64,000 nucleotides of DNA from SAR86 cluster bacterium (GTDB taxonomy: Bacteria > Pseudomonadota > Gammaproteobacteria > Magnimaribacterales > TMED112). Made by a program: the position numbers and the translations under genes. Location: positions 48,001-112,000 of the forward strand of contig CP097968.1 in NCBI GenBank assembly GCA_023703555.1, in the 5' to 3' direction. Under the pieces are notes generated by a model. The model was not told where the DNA came from. It made no database searches and saw only the letters and a list, made by a program, of their open reading frames with translations. Positions 17,171-27,394 of this stretch are shown piece after piece; position 1 is the stretch's first letter, and each line of letters starts with the position of its first letter.

Positions 17171-17822
17171 AGTAATAGCTCCCTCAATTTTATCTGCTGA
17201 CTTCGCAAGATTAGGAGAGGATGTAGAGAGTGTACTTGAAGCAGGTGCAAATTGGATCCATTTTGATGTTATGGATAACCACTATGTACCAAATTTAACC
17301 TTTGGACCAATGGTTTGTAAATCATTAAGGGATTATGGAATTAATGCTTTTATAGACGTGCATCTAATGGTTAAGCCAGTAGATGAATTAATTGAAAGTT
17401 TTGCAGATGCAGGAGCAAATCTAATTTCGTTCCATCCAGAGGCAAGCAATCATGTACATAGGTCTATTCAAAAAATTAAAAATAAAAATTGTCAGGCTGG
17501 TTTAGTTTTGAATCCTGCAAGTCCCTTAAATCTTGTAGAGGATCTTCTTGACGAAATAGATCTTGTGCTTCTGATGTCTGTCAATCCTGGTTTTGGTGGT
17601 CAAAAATTTATTCAGAAAACTCTTTCAAAAATCAAAAAATTAAAAAAAATAATTGATAAGAAAGGATTGAATGTAAGAATTGAAGTTGATGGAGGTGTAA
17701 ATCTTGAAAATATAGGCGAAATATCAAGTTGTGGGGCTGATACATTTGTCATGGGCTCAGCTATTTTCAATTCTAAAAGTTATGATCAAACAATTTCTAA
17801 GGCACATACTCTTATTTCTTAG
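17160..17822 (+). CDS. rpe: Ribulose-phosphate 3-epimerase
   Basis: Interconverts ribulose-5-P and xylulose-5-P. TIM-barrel signatures are complete: [46 protein letters not shown] and EVDGGVN. Length 220 residues is normal. ATG 17160 lies inside the murU 3' end. Together with rpiA at 5659 it supplies the isomerase and epimerase of the pentose phosphate pathway. Confidence 0.96.
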   Translation: MNTKVIAPSILSADFARLGEDVESVLEAGANWIHFDVMDNHYVPNLTFGPMVCKSLRDYGINAFIDVHLMVKPVDELIESFADAGANLISFHPEASNHVHRSIQKIKNKNCQAGLVLNPASPLNLVEDLLDEIDLVLLMSVNPGFGGQKFIQKTLSKIKKLKKIIDKKGLNVRIEVDGGVNLENIGEISSCGADTFVMGSAIFNSKSYDQTISKAHTLIS

Positions 17823-18180
17823 CATCTATACCTATGCAGAAAACCGGTATTTGAATGATATTGAGATTTCGATTACCACTGCCTCTAGCAAGGCTGAAAG
17901 AGCGTATGGATTAAAAAATAGAATTAGCCTAAATGAAAATGAAGGGATGCTGTTTATTTGGCCTGAACTTTCAAGAAAATGTATGTGGATGAAAGATACA
18001 TCAATACCTTTAAGTCTCGCCTATCTTGATGAAAATTTTTCTATACGAGAGATATACAATTTAGAGCCATTTTCACTTGAAAGTCAGTGTTCAAAATCTA
18101 ATAAAATCAAATATGCCTTAGAAATGAATCAGGGATGGTTCAAAAAAAATAATGTGACAATTTTTTCTAAATTGAAGTAG
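17782..18180 (+). CDS. DUF192 family secreted protein
   Basis: Small DUF192 protein of unknown function. ATG 17782 opens a signal peptide ([20 protein letters not shown]) and lies 41 nt inside the 3' end of rpe in another frame. The conserved core is [19 protein letters not shown], then [17 protein letters not shown] and a C-terminal ALEMNQGWF. Those hallmarks make the family call firm. The stop codon abuts the last base of the convergent coq7 with no gap. Confidence 0.85.
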   Translation: MIKQFLRHILLFLSIYTYAENRYLNDIEISITTASSKAERAYGLKNRISLNENEGMLFIWPELSRKCMWMKDTSIPLSLAYLDENFSIREIYNLEPFSLESQCSKSNKIKYALEMNQGWFKKNNVTIFSKLK

Positions 18181-18783
18181 CTATAAATAACGACTTAATG
18201 TGGTCATTGATTTAGCAGTAATCTTCATAAGCGATTTCACTGGTGTAGGAAGATTTTCGCTACCTCTAGATTTTGCTTCAGCTCCATGTTCAGCTTCTTC
18301 ATCAAGCATTTTTTGAAGAATATCTCTACTTTTTTTATCGGACTTAGACATTTCACTTAAGTGCCTTTCAAGATGTTCCACAACCTGTTTTTCTGTTTCC
18401 TCTATAAACCCAAGACTTTTTCTATCTCCAAAAAAAGACGCAATCGAACCAAGTGCGAATGAACCAATATAGTAAAAAGGATCAAGAACTGATTTTTTAC
18501 CACCAAGTTCCCCTAGCCGCTTTGTGCACCAAACTAAGTGTTGATGTTCCTCATCACCTGCTTTTATGAGGTGACGTTTCAGTTCGCTTGATTTTGCAAA
18601 GAAAGCTTGTCCCCTATAGAGAGCTTGTGCTGCAACTTCACCGGACGTATTTACGCGCATTAAAGATTTTGAATGTTTTTTTACATCTTTTGGTAACTCA
18701 TTGTCTTCCGTAAAATTCTCTTCATGATTAATAATCCTCAAAAAATGATTAATCTCACTTGCAAATTTCTCACTAAGATTCAT
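18181..18783 (-). CDS. coq7: Ubiquinone biosynthesis monooxygenase Coq7
   Basis: Di-iron hydroxylase for the C6 hydroxylation of demethoxyubiquinol, used in many proteobacteria instead of UbiF. The carboxylate-bridged iron ligands are present: the Glu in SGEVAAQALYRGQ, EEHQH, ETEKQVVEHLERH and DEEAEHG. ATG 18783 is preferred over a TTG at 18795 because a GGAG ribosome binding site precedes it. It overlaps purD by 11 nt and ends exactly next to DUF192. The pairing with purine genes looks positional only. Confidence 0.92.
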   Translation of the reverse strand: MNLSEKFASEINHFLRIINHEENFTEDNELPKDVKKHSKSLMRVNTSGEVAAQALYRGQAFFAKSSELKRHLIKAGDEEHQHLVWCTKRLGELGGKKSVLDPFYYIGSFALGSIASFFGDRKSLGFIEETEKQVVEHLERHLSEMSKSDKKSRDILQKMLDEEAEHGAEAKSRGSENLPTPVKSLMKITAKSMTTLSRYL

Positions 18784-20029
18784 AAACTTCTCCAATATCT
18801 TTTCTGAAAATCATATCTTCAAAATACACATTTTTTATATTTGTATAAACTGCTTCTTTACAAGACTTAATAGTTTTACTGGAGGCATTGAGACTAAAGA
18901 CTCTTCCACCATTTGTAATTAGTTTTCCTTCCACAATTTTCGTACCAGCATGAAACAATTTAACACCATCAAATCTAGATAATTTGATAAGTTTATTTCT
19001 TTGATAATTATTTGGATATCCAGCCGAAGCAATGACTACCCCAAGATTAGCTCCTTTGTTCCAAGTAATTTTTGGTTCTCCTCTTTCTAAGGCTTGAAGG
19101 ATTATGTCTAAGAGGTCTGACTTCATCTGCATCATCAAACATTGAGTTTCTGGATCGCCTAATCGACAATTAAATTCCAGAACTTTTGGAATGTCATTCT
19201 TAATCATTAATCCAAAATACATGAAGCCAAAATAATTCACTCCAATATTTCTCAAACCATTAATTGTTGGTTTAACAACCATCTCAAAGATATTTTTTTT
19301 TAGACTTTCATTTATCAAAGGTGAGGGTGCAATACAACCCATGCCACCTGTGTTTGGGCCTTTATTTCCATCGAGTAGAGGTTTGTAATCAAGGCTTGTT
19401 TCGAATGGTATAAATGAATCAGGGGTAAGAATCCCCATATAACTTAATTCAGTTCCAAATAAACATTCCTCAATTACAATATTACTGCCAGCATCTCCAA
19501 ATTTAAGATTGTTCATGACTTCATTCACCCAATTTTTTGCTTCATCAAATTTTTTAGCTACCAGAACCCCTTTTCCAGCTGCAAGACCGTCAGCCTTCAA
19601 CACAATTGGAAATATTGAGTTTTTTAAGTACTTAATAGCGTCTTCTGAAGAAGAAAAAAATGAAGCATCGCCAGTCGGAATATTATTTTCAAATAAAAAT
19701 TTTTTTGAAAAGATTTTTGATCCCTCCAGTCGTGCTCCCTTTTTATCAGGACCAAATACAAGAACATTGGATTCAGAAAGGTAATCTTTTATACCATTAA
19801 CCAATGGATCCTCTGGCCCAACAATTACCACCTCAATTGCATTATGCTCAACAAAATTTTTGATTGAAGAAAAATCGTTTGTATCAATTTCTACATTTGT
19901 GCAATCACTTTCCAATTCAGTTCCCCCATTACCTGGAGAAACAAAAATTTTACTAGCTTTTTTAGATTGGCTTAACTTCCAAGCAATTGCATGTTCTCTA
20001 CCACCTTGGCCAATAACTAGAATATTCAT
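18773..20029 (-). CDS. purD: Phosphoribosylamine-glycine ligase
   Basis: ATP-grasp enzyme of de novo purine synthesis (GAR synthetase). It begins NILVIGQGGREHAIAWKLSQ and has the ATP-grasp block LKADGLAAGKGVLVA, the FNCRLGDPETQ metal site and GGRVFSL near the C terminus. Length 418 residues is normal. The start overlaps the purH stop by one base, so fis-purH-purD-coq7 form one minus-strand unit. Confidence 0.96.
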   Translation of the reverse strand: MNILVIGQGGREHAIAWKLSQSKKASKIFVSPGNGGTELESDCTNVEIDTNDFSSIKNFVEHNAIEVVIVGPEDPLVNGIKDYLSESNVLVFGPDKKGARLEGSKIFSKKFLFENNIPTGDASFFSSSEDAIKYLKNSIFPIVLKADGLAAGKGVLVAKKFDEAKNWVNEVMNNLKFGDAGSNIVIEECLFGTELSYMGILTPDSFIPFETSLDYKPLLDGNKGPNTGGMGCIAPSPLINESLKKNIFEMVVKPTINGLRNIGVNYFGFMYFGLMIKNDIPKVLEFNCRLGDPETQCLMMQMKSDLLDIILQALERGEPKITWNKGANLGVVIASAGYPNNYQRNKLIKLSRFDGVKLFHAGTKIVEGKLITNGGRVFSLNASSKTIKSCKEAVYTNIKNVYFEDMIFRKDIGEVYES

Positions 20030-21513
20030 TAGTGCTTAAAATGCCTCACACCTGTTAACGTCATTGAAAGTTGATGTTCATCAGCAGCAGCAATAATCTC
20101 CTCGTCCTTAACTGACCCCCCTGGTTGAATAATATGTTTTATACCATTTTTTGCAGCAAGGTCTATATTATCCCTGAATGGAAAAAATGCATCAGAAGCA
20201 AGAATACAACCATTAGTATTAAGATTTTGTTCTTTAGCTTTCATCAGTGCAATTTTAGTACTTACAACTCTACTCATTTGTCCAGCACCTATGCCCAAGG
20301 TCATTTTGTTCTTCGCTAAGACAATGGCATTTGATTTAACATGCTTTGCTACCTTCATTGCAAAAGTTAAATCTTCTAAATCATCTTTAGTTGGTTTTGC
20401 TATTGAGATTGTATTTAAATTAAGTTGGTCAATTTTGGTGTCATCTATGTCTTGAACTAAATGTGCACCAGAGATAGTCTTCATTTCTTTTTCTGCTTGA
20501 GTTCTTGGCATTGATTTCAAAACTCTAATATTAGGTTTTGTTTTCAAGGCCTTTAATGCTTCTTCATCGTAATCAGGTGCAATTAAAACTTCTATAAATT
20601 GATTAGCAATCATCTTTCCTACGGTACTTGCATCAACATTTTTGTTCAGTGCTATTACTCCTCCAAAAGCAGAAGTAGGATCAGTGGAAAAGGCTTTTTC
20701 ATAAGCATTTAGTAAAGAGTTGCTTGAAGCTACACCACATGGATTGGTATGTTTTACGATGGAAACTGTTGGTTCACTAAATTCATTACAACATGCCCAT
20801 GCAGAAATTGCGTCAACAACATTGTTATAGGATATTTGCTTCCCTTGAAGCACATTTTGAAAATCAATTGGACAATCCTCATCAACTAAAAAGCTTGCTT
20901 TTTGATGTGGATTTTCTCCATATCTCAGCTTTATTTCCTTAAGTTGATTCTGAGTATTTCCAAACCAATCCGAGATACTTAAATCATAATTTTGTGTAGT
21001 TTTGAATACCTCGTATGCTAATTTTTTTGAGTCCTTAATGCTCATACCATTAACTTTAACTTTTGAATAATCAGTTGGGTTGCATACTGTGATGGTATGT
21101 TTAAAATTTTTCGCTGAAGCTCGAAGCATCGCAGGACCACCAATGTCAATTTTTTCGATGATATTTTGTTCTGATGTATCTTTTGCTACTTCTTCTGAAA
21201 AAGGATAAAGGTTTACTACTACAAGATCTATTTTTTTAATTCCTAACTTTTTGAGCTCCTCATGATCTTGTTTTCCTCTAGCAAGAATTCCGGCATGTAT
21301 TTTTGGATGTAGGGTTTTAACTCTTCCATCAAACATTTCAGGAGATCCTGTGTATTTTGACACTTCCGTTACATCTATCCCGTTCTTTATTAAATGTTTA
21401 GCTGTCCCTCCCGATGACAAGATTTCAACTTCATTTTTTACTAGATGCTTTGCAAGTTCAATTATGCCAGTTTTATCAAAGACACTTAGTAAGGCTGTTT
21501 TAACTTTAATCAT
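20029..21513 (-). CDS. purH: Bifunctional AICAR transformylase / IMP cyclohydrolase
   Basis: Performs the last two steps to IMP. The N-terminal MGS-like cyclohydrolase domain (about 1-140) includes SVFDKTGI and FDGRVKTLHPKIHAGIL. The C-terminal transformylase domain carries KHTNPCGVASS with the catalytic Lys-His. It ends in HQLSMTLTGVRHFKH, the family C terminus. Length 494 is slightly short of E. coli (529). The one-base overlap with fis repeats the fis-purH order known from Pseudomonas, without dusB upstream. Confidence 0.96.
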   Translation of the reverse strand: MIKVKTALLSVFDKTGIIELAKHLVKNEVEILSSGGTAKHLIKNGIDVTEVSKYTGSPEMFDGRVKTLHPKIHAGILARGKQDHEELKKLGIKKIDLVVVNLYPFSEEVAKDTSEQNIIEKIDIGGPAMLRASAKNFKHTITVCNPTDYSKVKVNGMSIKDSKKLAYEVFKTTQNYDLSISDWFGNTQNQLKEIKLRYGENPHQKASFLVDEDCPIDFQNVLQGKQISYNNVVDAISAWACCNEFSEPTVSIVKHTNPCGVASSNSLLNAYEKAFSTDPTSAFGGVIALNKNVDASTVGKMIANQFIEVLIAPDYDEEALKALKTKPNIRVLKSMPRTQAEKEMKTISGAHLVQDIDDTKIDQLNLNTISIAKPTKDDLEDLTFAMKVAKHVKSNAIVLAKNKMTLGIGAGQMSRVVSTKIALMKAKEQNLNTNGCILASDAFFPFRDNIDLAAKNGIKHIIQPGGSVKDEEIIAAADEHQLSMTLTGVRHFKH

Positions 21514-21764
21514 TATAGAAGCCCATACTTCTCAAGCTTCTTTCTAAGTGTGCCTCTGTTTAAACCTAATATTTTGCTTGCTTCAGATTGGTTACCCCTG
21601 CATTTTTTTAATACTACTTCTAAGAGAGGAGGCTCAATTTGACTTAGAGTCAATTGATATAATTCAAGTGGTGACTCACCATCAAGATTTCGATAATATC
21701 TTTTGATTGCCCGTTTTACTTCGCCTCTTAAGCTCCTTTTATTTGTATTAAATTTTGTACTCAT
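21513..21764 (-). CDS. fis: Nucleoid-associated regulator Fis
   Basis: DNA-bending protein that activates rRNA and other promoters. The C-terminal helix-turn-helix NQSEASKILGLNRGTLRKKL is nearly canonical. At 83 residues it is shorter than E. coli Fis (98) because the flexible N-terminal beta-hairpin arm is reduced. It heads the fis-purH-purD-coq7 unit. The start codon lies only 24 nt from the divergent rsmE start, and a TATACA box sits 7 nt upstream, suggesting a leaderless transcript. Confidence 0.92.
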   Translation of the reverse strand: MSTKFNTNKRSLRGEVKRAIKRYYRNLDGESPLELYQLTLSQIEPPLLEVVLKKCRGNQSEASKILGLNRGTLRKKLEKYGLL

Positions 21765-21788
21765 TGAATAGTGTATAATCCAGAATTA
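21765..21788. promoter_or_regulatory. Minimal divergent promoter between fis and rsmE
   Basis: These 24 bases hold a plus-strand TATAAT (21774-21779), nine bases before the rsmE GTG. On the minus strand TATACA occupies 21772-21777, seven bases before the fis ATG. The two -10 boxes overlap, so the two genes probably compete for polymerase and each -35 region must lie inside the other gene. Confidence 0.4.
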
Positions 21789-22475
21789 GTGAAGATTCCC
21801 TCAATATTTATAAAAAAAAAGTTAAGTAAAAATATTGATCATTTTTTAGACAATAGTCAAACACATTATTTAAAAAATGTTTTAAAAGTAAAGAAAAATG
21901 ATGTATTTGATATTTTTAATGGAGAGGGACAAAAACTTAGCTGTACCCTAAAAGATAAGGATTATATAGAAATTAATTCTTTTCTAAAAGTAGATAGAAG
22001 ATTCAACACATCAGTTCTTATCCCTTTTCAAGAAAGAAGTAGATTTGAATTTTGTTTGCAAAAAATTGTAGAAGTAGGTGCAAAAGATATCTACTGCTAT
22101 CTTTCAGAAAAAGACCGCCTGAAGTTAAGTTATGAAAAGGAAATACAGAAAATTGAAAGGTACAGAGAAATAATAAAATCATCATTTTTACAATCAAATA
22201 ATTTCTTTCTACCAAAAATTAATATCCTTCGTGAACTTACACAATTTAAATTTGACAAATTTATTAATAAAGTTGTCCTTCAACCTGAATCAAAAGAATT
22301 ACTTAAAAGCGATACTCAATGTGACCTTCTTATTACCGGAAGTCGTTTTGGTTTTTCTGAGAATGAATTAGAATTGTTTCATAAAAAAGGAGTATGTTTT
22401 AAAAATTTAGGTAAAAATATACTTAGAGCAGAGACAGCACCATTAGTAGGCCTCGCAATACTAAATATAAAATGA
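21789..22475 (+). CDS. rsmE: 16S rRNA m3U1498 methyltransferase RsmE
   Basis: SPOUT-fold methyltransferase modifying U1498 of 16S rRNA. GTG 21789 is preferred over GTG 21771 because it begins VKIPSIFI, the family N terminus. The PUA-like head spans about 1-70. The C-terminal knot includes a GSRFGFSENE block (usually GPEGGFS) and LRAETAPLVGLAIL. The GPEGG loop is degenerate, an oddity in this SAM-binding region. It overlaps gshB by 4 nt (ATGA). Confidence 0.9.
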   Translation: MKIPSIFIKKKLSKNIDHFLDNSQTHYLKNVLKVKKNDVFDIFNGEGQKLSCTLKDKDYIEINSFLKVDRRFNTSVLIPFQERSRFEFCLQKIVEVGAKDIYCYLSEKDRLKLSYEKEIQKIERYREIIKSSFLQSNNFFLPKINILRELTQFKFDKFINKVVLQPESKELLKSDTQCDLLITGSRFGFSENELELFHKKGVCFKNLGKNILRAETAPLVGLAILNIK

Positions 22476-23395
22476 AAGTAGCATTTATAGTAAACGATTT
22501 TGATTATATAAATTTAGACAAAGACACTTCAATTTACTTGATCCATGAGGGTCTTAATCGAAAACATGAAGTCGAGGTCCTAAATATTTCAGATGTCTCA
22601 TTCAAAGATAATGAAGTTTTTGGGCTATGTAAAAAAATTGATTTCCCAGACAAAGATTCATTAGATTTTAGCCTTGGCAAACCAGAAAATAGAAACTTGC
22701 GAAACTTTGATTTTGTTGTCAATAGAGTGACTCCACCTTTTAATAAAGAATATTTATATCTTACTCTTCTGCTTGAATTAAAGAACATAAAATGTATCAA
22801 TAGCACTAAGTCTCTGAGGGAAAATAATGAGAAACTTTCGATACTTAATTTCCAAAATCTTATTCCAAAAACCCTAGTCACAAATTCATTTGATAACATT
22901 AGAAACTTTCTTATCAATGAATGTGAAAAAATTGTTTTGAAGCCATTGGATGGGATGGGTGGAAAGTCTATTTTCGTTGTTAATAAAGGTGATAAAAACC
23001 TTAATGTGATCTGGGAAAATATTACTGATAATGGAAGAAAACATGTAATGGCCCAAGAGTATGTGAAAGATTCAGATTTGGGGGACAACAGATTGGTGTA
23101 TATTAATTATCAACTCCTTTCAAAAAAAGTAGTAAGAATTCCGTCTGATGAGGATTTTAGAGGAAATCTAGCAGTTGGAGCGAAATCAATCGTAAAAGAT
23201 GTAACTGAGTTTGACGAAGAAGTATCTAAGCAGATAATCCCTTATCTTAAAGATAACAGTATCTATTTTGCAGGTGTTGATTTTCTTGGAAGAAAATTGT
23301 CTGAGATTAATTTAACATCACCAACATGTTTACAAGAGATACATAGAGGTACAAGTTTAAATCCTGGGAAAATTTTTTGGGAGAATCTCGAATAG
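22472..23395 (+). CDS. gshB: Glutathione synthetase
   Basis: ATP-grasp ligase joining gamma-glutamylcysteine and glycine. It has the N-terminal MKVAFIVNDF, the VLKPLDGMGGKSIFVV ATP-binding loop and a C-terminal ligand segment SEINLTSPTCLQEIHR, matching GshB. Length 307 is normal. The rsmE-gshB-ruvX order follows the E. coli rsmE-gshB-yqgE-yqgF cluster with yqgE lost. gshA is not in the window. Confidence 0.94.
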   Translation: MKVAFIVNDFDYINLDKDTSIYLIHEGLNRKHEVEVLNISDVSFKDNEVFGLCKKIDFPDKDSLDFSLGKPENRNLRNFDFVVNRVTPPFNKEYLYLTLLLELKNIKCINSTKSLRENNEKLSILNFQNLIPKTLVTNSFDNIRNFLINECEKIVLKPLDGMGGKSIFVVNKGDKNLNVIWENITDNGRKHVMAQEYVKDSDLGDNRLVYINYQLLSKKVVRIPSDEDFRGNLAVGAKSIVKDVTEFDEEVSKQIIPYLKDNSIYFAGVDFLGRKLSEINLTSPTCLQEIHRGTSLNPGKIFWENLE

Positions 23396-23400
23396 ATAAC

Positions 23401-23778
23401 ATGTCAAAAAAAGGTTTTCTTGTGATAGCATTGGATTTTGGAGTTAAAAAAATCGGCAGTTGTGTGGGCAATTCTATAACTGGAACTTCCACTCAATTGA
23501 AGTTGTTAAAAAATAATAAGAAATTCCATGAGCAGTTAGAATTGTTAAATAATGAATTTAACCCAGAATTATTTATTATTGGCTTCCCAAAAAATCCAAA
23601 AAGTCTGTTTATAAAAAGTTTAAAGAAAACGACAGACTTTATTACAAATATCTTAGAAAAACCATACGAACTTACTGATGAGTCTTTTACAAGCCAAGCT
23701 GTTGAAAAAGAATTCATGAATAACAAAGATGGTAGATCCGCAGAGCTAATTTTTGAAGGTTGGTATAATGGCAGATAA
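23401..23778 (+). CDS. ruvX: RuvX/YqgF family pre-16S rRNA nuclease
   Basis: RNase H-fold nuclease implicated in 16S rRNA 5'-end maturation. The motif IALDFGVKKIG with its catalytic Asp is near the N terminus, LFIIGFPKN is the middle strand, and the C-terminal GRSAELIFEGWY replaces the usual AA..IL block. ATG 23401 is chosen because it begins at the family position and lies 5 nt after gshB. At 125 residues it is slightly short. It overlaps dnaG by 11 nt. Confidence 0.87.
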   Translation: MSKKGFLVIALDFGVKKIGSCVGNSITGTSTQLKLLKNNKKFHEQLELLNNEFNPELFIIGFPKNPKSLFIKSLKKTTDFITNILEKPYELTDESFTSQAVEKEFMNNKDGRSAELIFEGWYNGR

Positions 23779-25522
23779 ACCTGGCTATATACCAAGAGAA
23801 TTTATAGACAGACTAGTGTCAGAATCAGATATAGTTTCTGTTCTTGGAAACTATGTAAAGCTTACCAAAAGAAGCAATAACTATGTTTCATGTTGTCCAT
23901 TTCATGAGGAAAAAACTCCCTCTTTTACAGTCAGCCCACAAAAGTCAATATATCACTGTTTCGGCTGTGGTGCTGGAGGGAATGTTCTTACCTTTTTACA
24001 AGAGCATGAAGGCCTTACTTTTGTGGAGGCAGTTGAAAAGTTAGCAGAAATTAATAACGTAGAAATTCCCCGAAATAAAAATGCAAATACTGAGTCCTTT
24101 GATAATATTTTTTCCATAAATGAGATAGTTTCAAAGAGTTATCACAACTGTCTTAAAGACAGAGAGGGTACTAATCAATCGAAATACCTTCTTGATAGAG
24201 GATTCTCTCAACAGATCATAAAAAGTTTTTTTATTGGATTTGCTGAAGCTAGGCAAGAAAAATTGATCTCACATTTAAAGACTAGATTCTCTGAAGATGA
24301 TCTAGTTAAATCTGGAGCATTTATGAAAGGTCAACAAGGACTATACCCTTTTTTCAGGAATAGAATTACTTTTCCAATCAAGAATCTTAAAGGTAAGGTT
24401 ATAGGTTTCGGTGGTCGATCGATAGATGAACAAATGCCAAAGTATCTTAATTCAAAAGATAGCAAATTCTTCAGGAAATCTTTTGAATTATTTGGTTTAG
24501 ATAAAGCAAGATCTGATAGAGATTCTGACTTTTTTTTACTCACAGAGGGATATACGGATGTTGTAATGCTTAATCAATTTAATATTAGTAATGCCATTGC
24601 CTCCTTGGGAACCTCTTTTACTGATAACCATCTGAGATCATTATTTAAATATAAAAATAAAGTAGTATTTTGTTTTGACTCCGATGAGGCAGGGTTAAAA
24701 GCAGCATGGAGAGCATGTAAGATTTCTTTATCTCAAATACGCGACGACAAAACAGTAAGGTTTCTATTTTTGCCTAAAGGACACGATCCAGATTCATTCG
24801 TTAAAGAATATGGAAAAAAAGTTTTTATGGAAAAAGCTCAAAAATCTATGGAAATTGAGCTATTTGTTTTTAATTATCTCAAGCGAGGGAAAGATCTAAA
24901 TTCACTTGAGGACATAAGATTAATAAGTCATGAATTTAGAGGCCTCTTGAAGGGCGTAAAGTCAGAGATACTTAAAGAGACTTTGGCAAGAAAATTATCA
25001 CTAAAGCTCGATATAAAAAAAGAGACATTGATTGCAAATGAGAGCAAGGTTTTACCTGTCAAATCTGCACCCATAAATAATAATAAAACAGATAGTGTTA
25101 ATAAAAGTTTTATTTTGTTATTGAACCTTTATGAAAATTATCAAAAGGAACTAGAAGCTTTTGACAGTGAATTCATAACCTACTTGAATACTGAATCTAA
25201 TGAAGATCTAGTTCAACTTAGAGATTTGATTAATTCAATGAAGAGTGGGAGTGTGGCTCATAAAGAATCAAATCTTTATGCTCAAGCGTCACTTTTGGAA
25301 TTAAATCTTAATCAAGATGAAATAAAATCCGAGTTTTTTAGATCAACTGATGACATTCGATTTAAGTTTGACAAAAATTTTCTGGAATTTTTAAAAAAAG
25401 AAGTTCGAAGGAAGAATCTTTCAATGCTGAGAAAAGAAAATCTGCAAAAAGAGATGAATTTAGTGGATAATGTATCAAATCATGATGAAGAGCTTATAAA
25501 ACTTTTAAACTCCTATAGTTGA
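23768..25522 (+). CDS. dnaG: DNA primase
   Basis: Synthesises RNA primers for replication. The N-terminal zinc ribbon CCPFHEEKTPSFTVSP and CFGCGAGG (about 40-70) is complete. The TOPRIM core shows LTEGYTDVVML and FCFDSDEAGLKAA. The C-terminal helicase-binding region is poorly conserved, as usual. ATG 23768 gives MADKPGYIPREFIDRL. Length 584 is normal. It precedes rpoD by 30 nt as in the macromolecular synthesis operon, but rpsU is not upstream here. Confidence 0.96.
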   Translation: MADKPGYIPREFIDRLVSESDIVSVLGNYVKLTKRSNNYVSCCPFHEEKTPSFTVSPQKSIYHCFGCGAGGNVLTFLQEHEGLTFVEAVEKLAEINNVEIPRNKNANTESFDNIFSINEIVSKSYHNCLKDREGTNQSKYLLDRGFSQQIIKSFFIGFAEARQEKLISHLKTRFSEDDLVKSGAFMKGQQGLYPFFRNRITFPIKNLKGKVIGFGGRSIDEQMPKYLNSKDSKFFRKSFELFGLDKARSDRDSDFFLLTEGYTDVVMLNQFNISNAIASLGTSFTDNHLRSLFKYKNKVVFCFDSDEAGLKAAWRACKISLSQIRDDKTVRFLFLPKGHDPDSFVKEYGKKVFMEKAQKSMEIELFVFNYLKRGKDLNSLEDIRLISHEFRGLLKGVKSEILKETLARKLSLKLDIKKETLIANESKVLPVKSAPINNNKTDSVNKSFILLLNLYENYQKELEAFDSEFITYLNTESNEDLVQLRDLINSMKSGSVAHKESNLYAQASLLELNLNQDEIKSEFFRSTDDIRFKFDKNFLEFLKKEVRRKNLSMLRKENLQKEMNLVDNVSNHDEELIKLLNSYS

Positions 25523-25552
25523 TTTTTATTAGTTTACGAGCATATAAAAAAA

Positions 25553-27358
25553 ATGTCAGATAAAAGCGCCCCTAAAAATGAAGTTGCACAATTAATAGAG
25601 CTTGGAAGAGAGCAAGGCTTCCTGACTTATGCTGATATTACAGACATGTTGCCGGATGGCTCCACTGATAATGATAATTTTGAAGAAATTATCCAAGTGC
25701 TTAGAGATATGGGAATAAAAGTCTTTGAAAACACTCCCGATCAAGACGAATTAATGCTGGGCGAAGATGAAGATACCGATGAGCTGGCTGCAGAGGATGC
25801 TGTTGCTGCTCTCTCCCAAACAGAAATTGAATCTGGTAGAACTACAGATCCTGTAAGGATGTACATGAGGGAGATGGGCAGCGTGGATTTGCTCACTAAA
25901 ACCGGGGAAATCGACATAGCAAAAAGAATTGAAATAGCAATGAAAGAGGTTCTTTCTTTATGTGCAGAGTATCCACTCTGTATAGAGTATATTCTCGATT
26001 TCTTTCAAAGGATCAAGGATGGAGAAAAGAAAACCCAAGATTTAATTTCAGGATTTATGTTAGATGAACCCGAAAATGATGTTGCTGAAGAAGTATTTGT
26101 TCAAGATGAAGATCTTGATGAATCGGAAGATGAAGAGGAAGAGGCAAATGTAATATCTTTTGAAGAATGCGAGCAGAAAATTAAAGTAATTAAACGAGAA
26201 TACAATAAATATTTAAAATCTTTGAATGGAGAAAGCCTTGATCCAAAAGCATTAAAAGCATTAGACAAACTCAAAGATGAATTCCAAAAAATAAAATTCA
26301 ATTCAAAAGTTTTTGATACCTTGGTTTTAATTCCAGCTGAAAGAAAACGAGAAGTCGGTGGGTTTGTTAGAGAGCTTAAAAGAATGCTTGTCAAAGATGT
26401 TGGCCTTAAAAATAAGGATGCAAGAGAAATAGTTGATGAAAATTTGATTAATACAAGATTACTTGCAAACTTAACGAAGGATAAGTCAGTAAAGAAAAGC
26501 AATGTTGAAAGAATAAAACCCACTTTTATACGTATTCAAAAAGACCTTATTAAAATCAATGAAAATAATCTCATGCCAGTTACAAAGATTGTGTCCTTAA
26601 ATAAAAGAATAAATAAGTCTTATAGAGGTCTTTTGAGAGCAAAAAAAGAAATGATTGAGGCAAATTTACGTTTGGTTATTTCGATAGCAAAAAAATATAC
26701 AAACAGAGGTCTCCAATTTCTGGATTTAATTCAAGAAGGGAATATTGGACTAATGAAAGCAGTCGATAAGTTTGAATACAGACGAGGATATAAGTTTTCA
26801 ACATATGCTACATGGTGGATTAGACAGGCAATAACAAGATCAATTGCTGATCAGGCAAGGACAATTAGAATACCGGTACATATGATTGAAACAATTAATA
26901 AGCTTAATCGTTTATCAAGGCAAATGATGCAGGAGATAGGTCGAGAACCAACACCTGAGGAGATGTCAAAACGTCTCGATATTCCAGAAGATAAAATGAG
27001 AAAGGTAATGAAGATTGCTAAAGAACCTATTTCTATGGAAACGCCGATTGGGGACGATGAAGATTCAAACCTTGGTGATTTCTTGGAAGATAGCTCAATA
27101 AATTCTCCAATAGCTGATGCGTCAGAAAGAGGGTTAAAAGACGCCACTGACGAAATACTTGCATCGTTAACTGCTAGAGAAGCGAAAGTTCTTAGAATGA
27201 GATTTGGAATTGGAATGAACAACGACCATACTCTTGAAGAGGTTGGTAAACAATTTGATGTCACCAGAGAGCGAATAAGACAAATTGAAGCAAAAGCACT
27301 TAGAAAACTCAGACATCCAACACGTTCAGACGTTCTTAAAAGTTTCTTGCAAGATTAG
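25553..27358 (+). CDS. rpoD: RNA polymerase primary sigma factor RpoD
   Basis: Housekeeping sigma70. Region 1.1 (about 1-80), region 1.2 ([18 protein letters not shown]), an acidic non-conserved insert (about 170-360), region 2 ([33 protein letters not shown]), region 3, and region 4 with [20 protein letters not shown] are all present. Length 601 is typical of gammaproteobacteria. Regions 2.4 and 4.2 look canonical, so TTGACA/TATAAT promoters are expected here. It follows dnaG closely and has its own short upstream gap. Confidence 0.97.
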   Translation: MSDKSAPKNEVAQLIELGREQGFLTYADITDMLPDGSTDNDNFEEIIQVLRDMGIKVFENTPDQDELMLGEDEDTDELAAEDAVAALSQTEIESGRTTDPVRMYMREMGSVDLLTKTGEIDIAKRIEIAMKEVLSLCAEYPLCIEYILDFFQRIKDGEKKTQDLISGFMLDEPENDVAEEVFVQDEDLDESEDEEEEANVISFEECEQKIKVIKREYNKYLKSLNGESLDPKALKALDKLKDEFQKIKFNSKVFDTLVLIPAERKREVGGFVRELKRMLVKDVGLKNKDAREIVDENLINTRLLANLTKDKSVKKSNVERIKPTFIRIQKDLIKINENNLMPVTKIVSLNKRINKSYRGLLRAKKEMIEANLRLVISIAKKYTNRGLQFLDLIQEGNIGLMKAVDKFEYRRGYKFSTYATWWIRQAITRSIADQARTIRIPVHMIETINKLNRLSRQMMQEIGREPTPEEMSKRLDIPEDKMRKVMKIAKEPISMETPIGDDEDSNLGDFLEDSSINSPIADASERGLKDATDEILASLTAREAKVLRMRFGIGMNNDHTLEEVGKQFDVTRERIRQIEAKALRKLRHPTRSDVLKSFLQD

Positions 27359-27394
27359 GTTTATTAGATACTATTATTCTTACTTAAAAAGATA

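Noticed and set aside
17731..17781. Earlier DUF192 start deep inside rpe
   Set aside because: ATG 17782 begins a normal signal peptide; the longer version would bury it.
25101..25522. Poorly conserved dnaG C terminus as a possible frameshift
   Set aside because: The frame is open to the stop and the DnaG C-terminal domain is always variable.
26090..26550. Long antisense open frame under the rpoD acidic insert
   Set aside because: Serine/leucine-rich shadow of an Asp/Glu/Lys-rich coding region; no ribosome binding site or family match.
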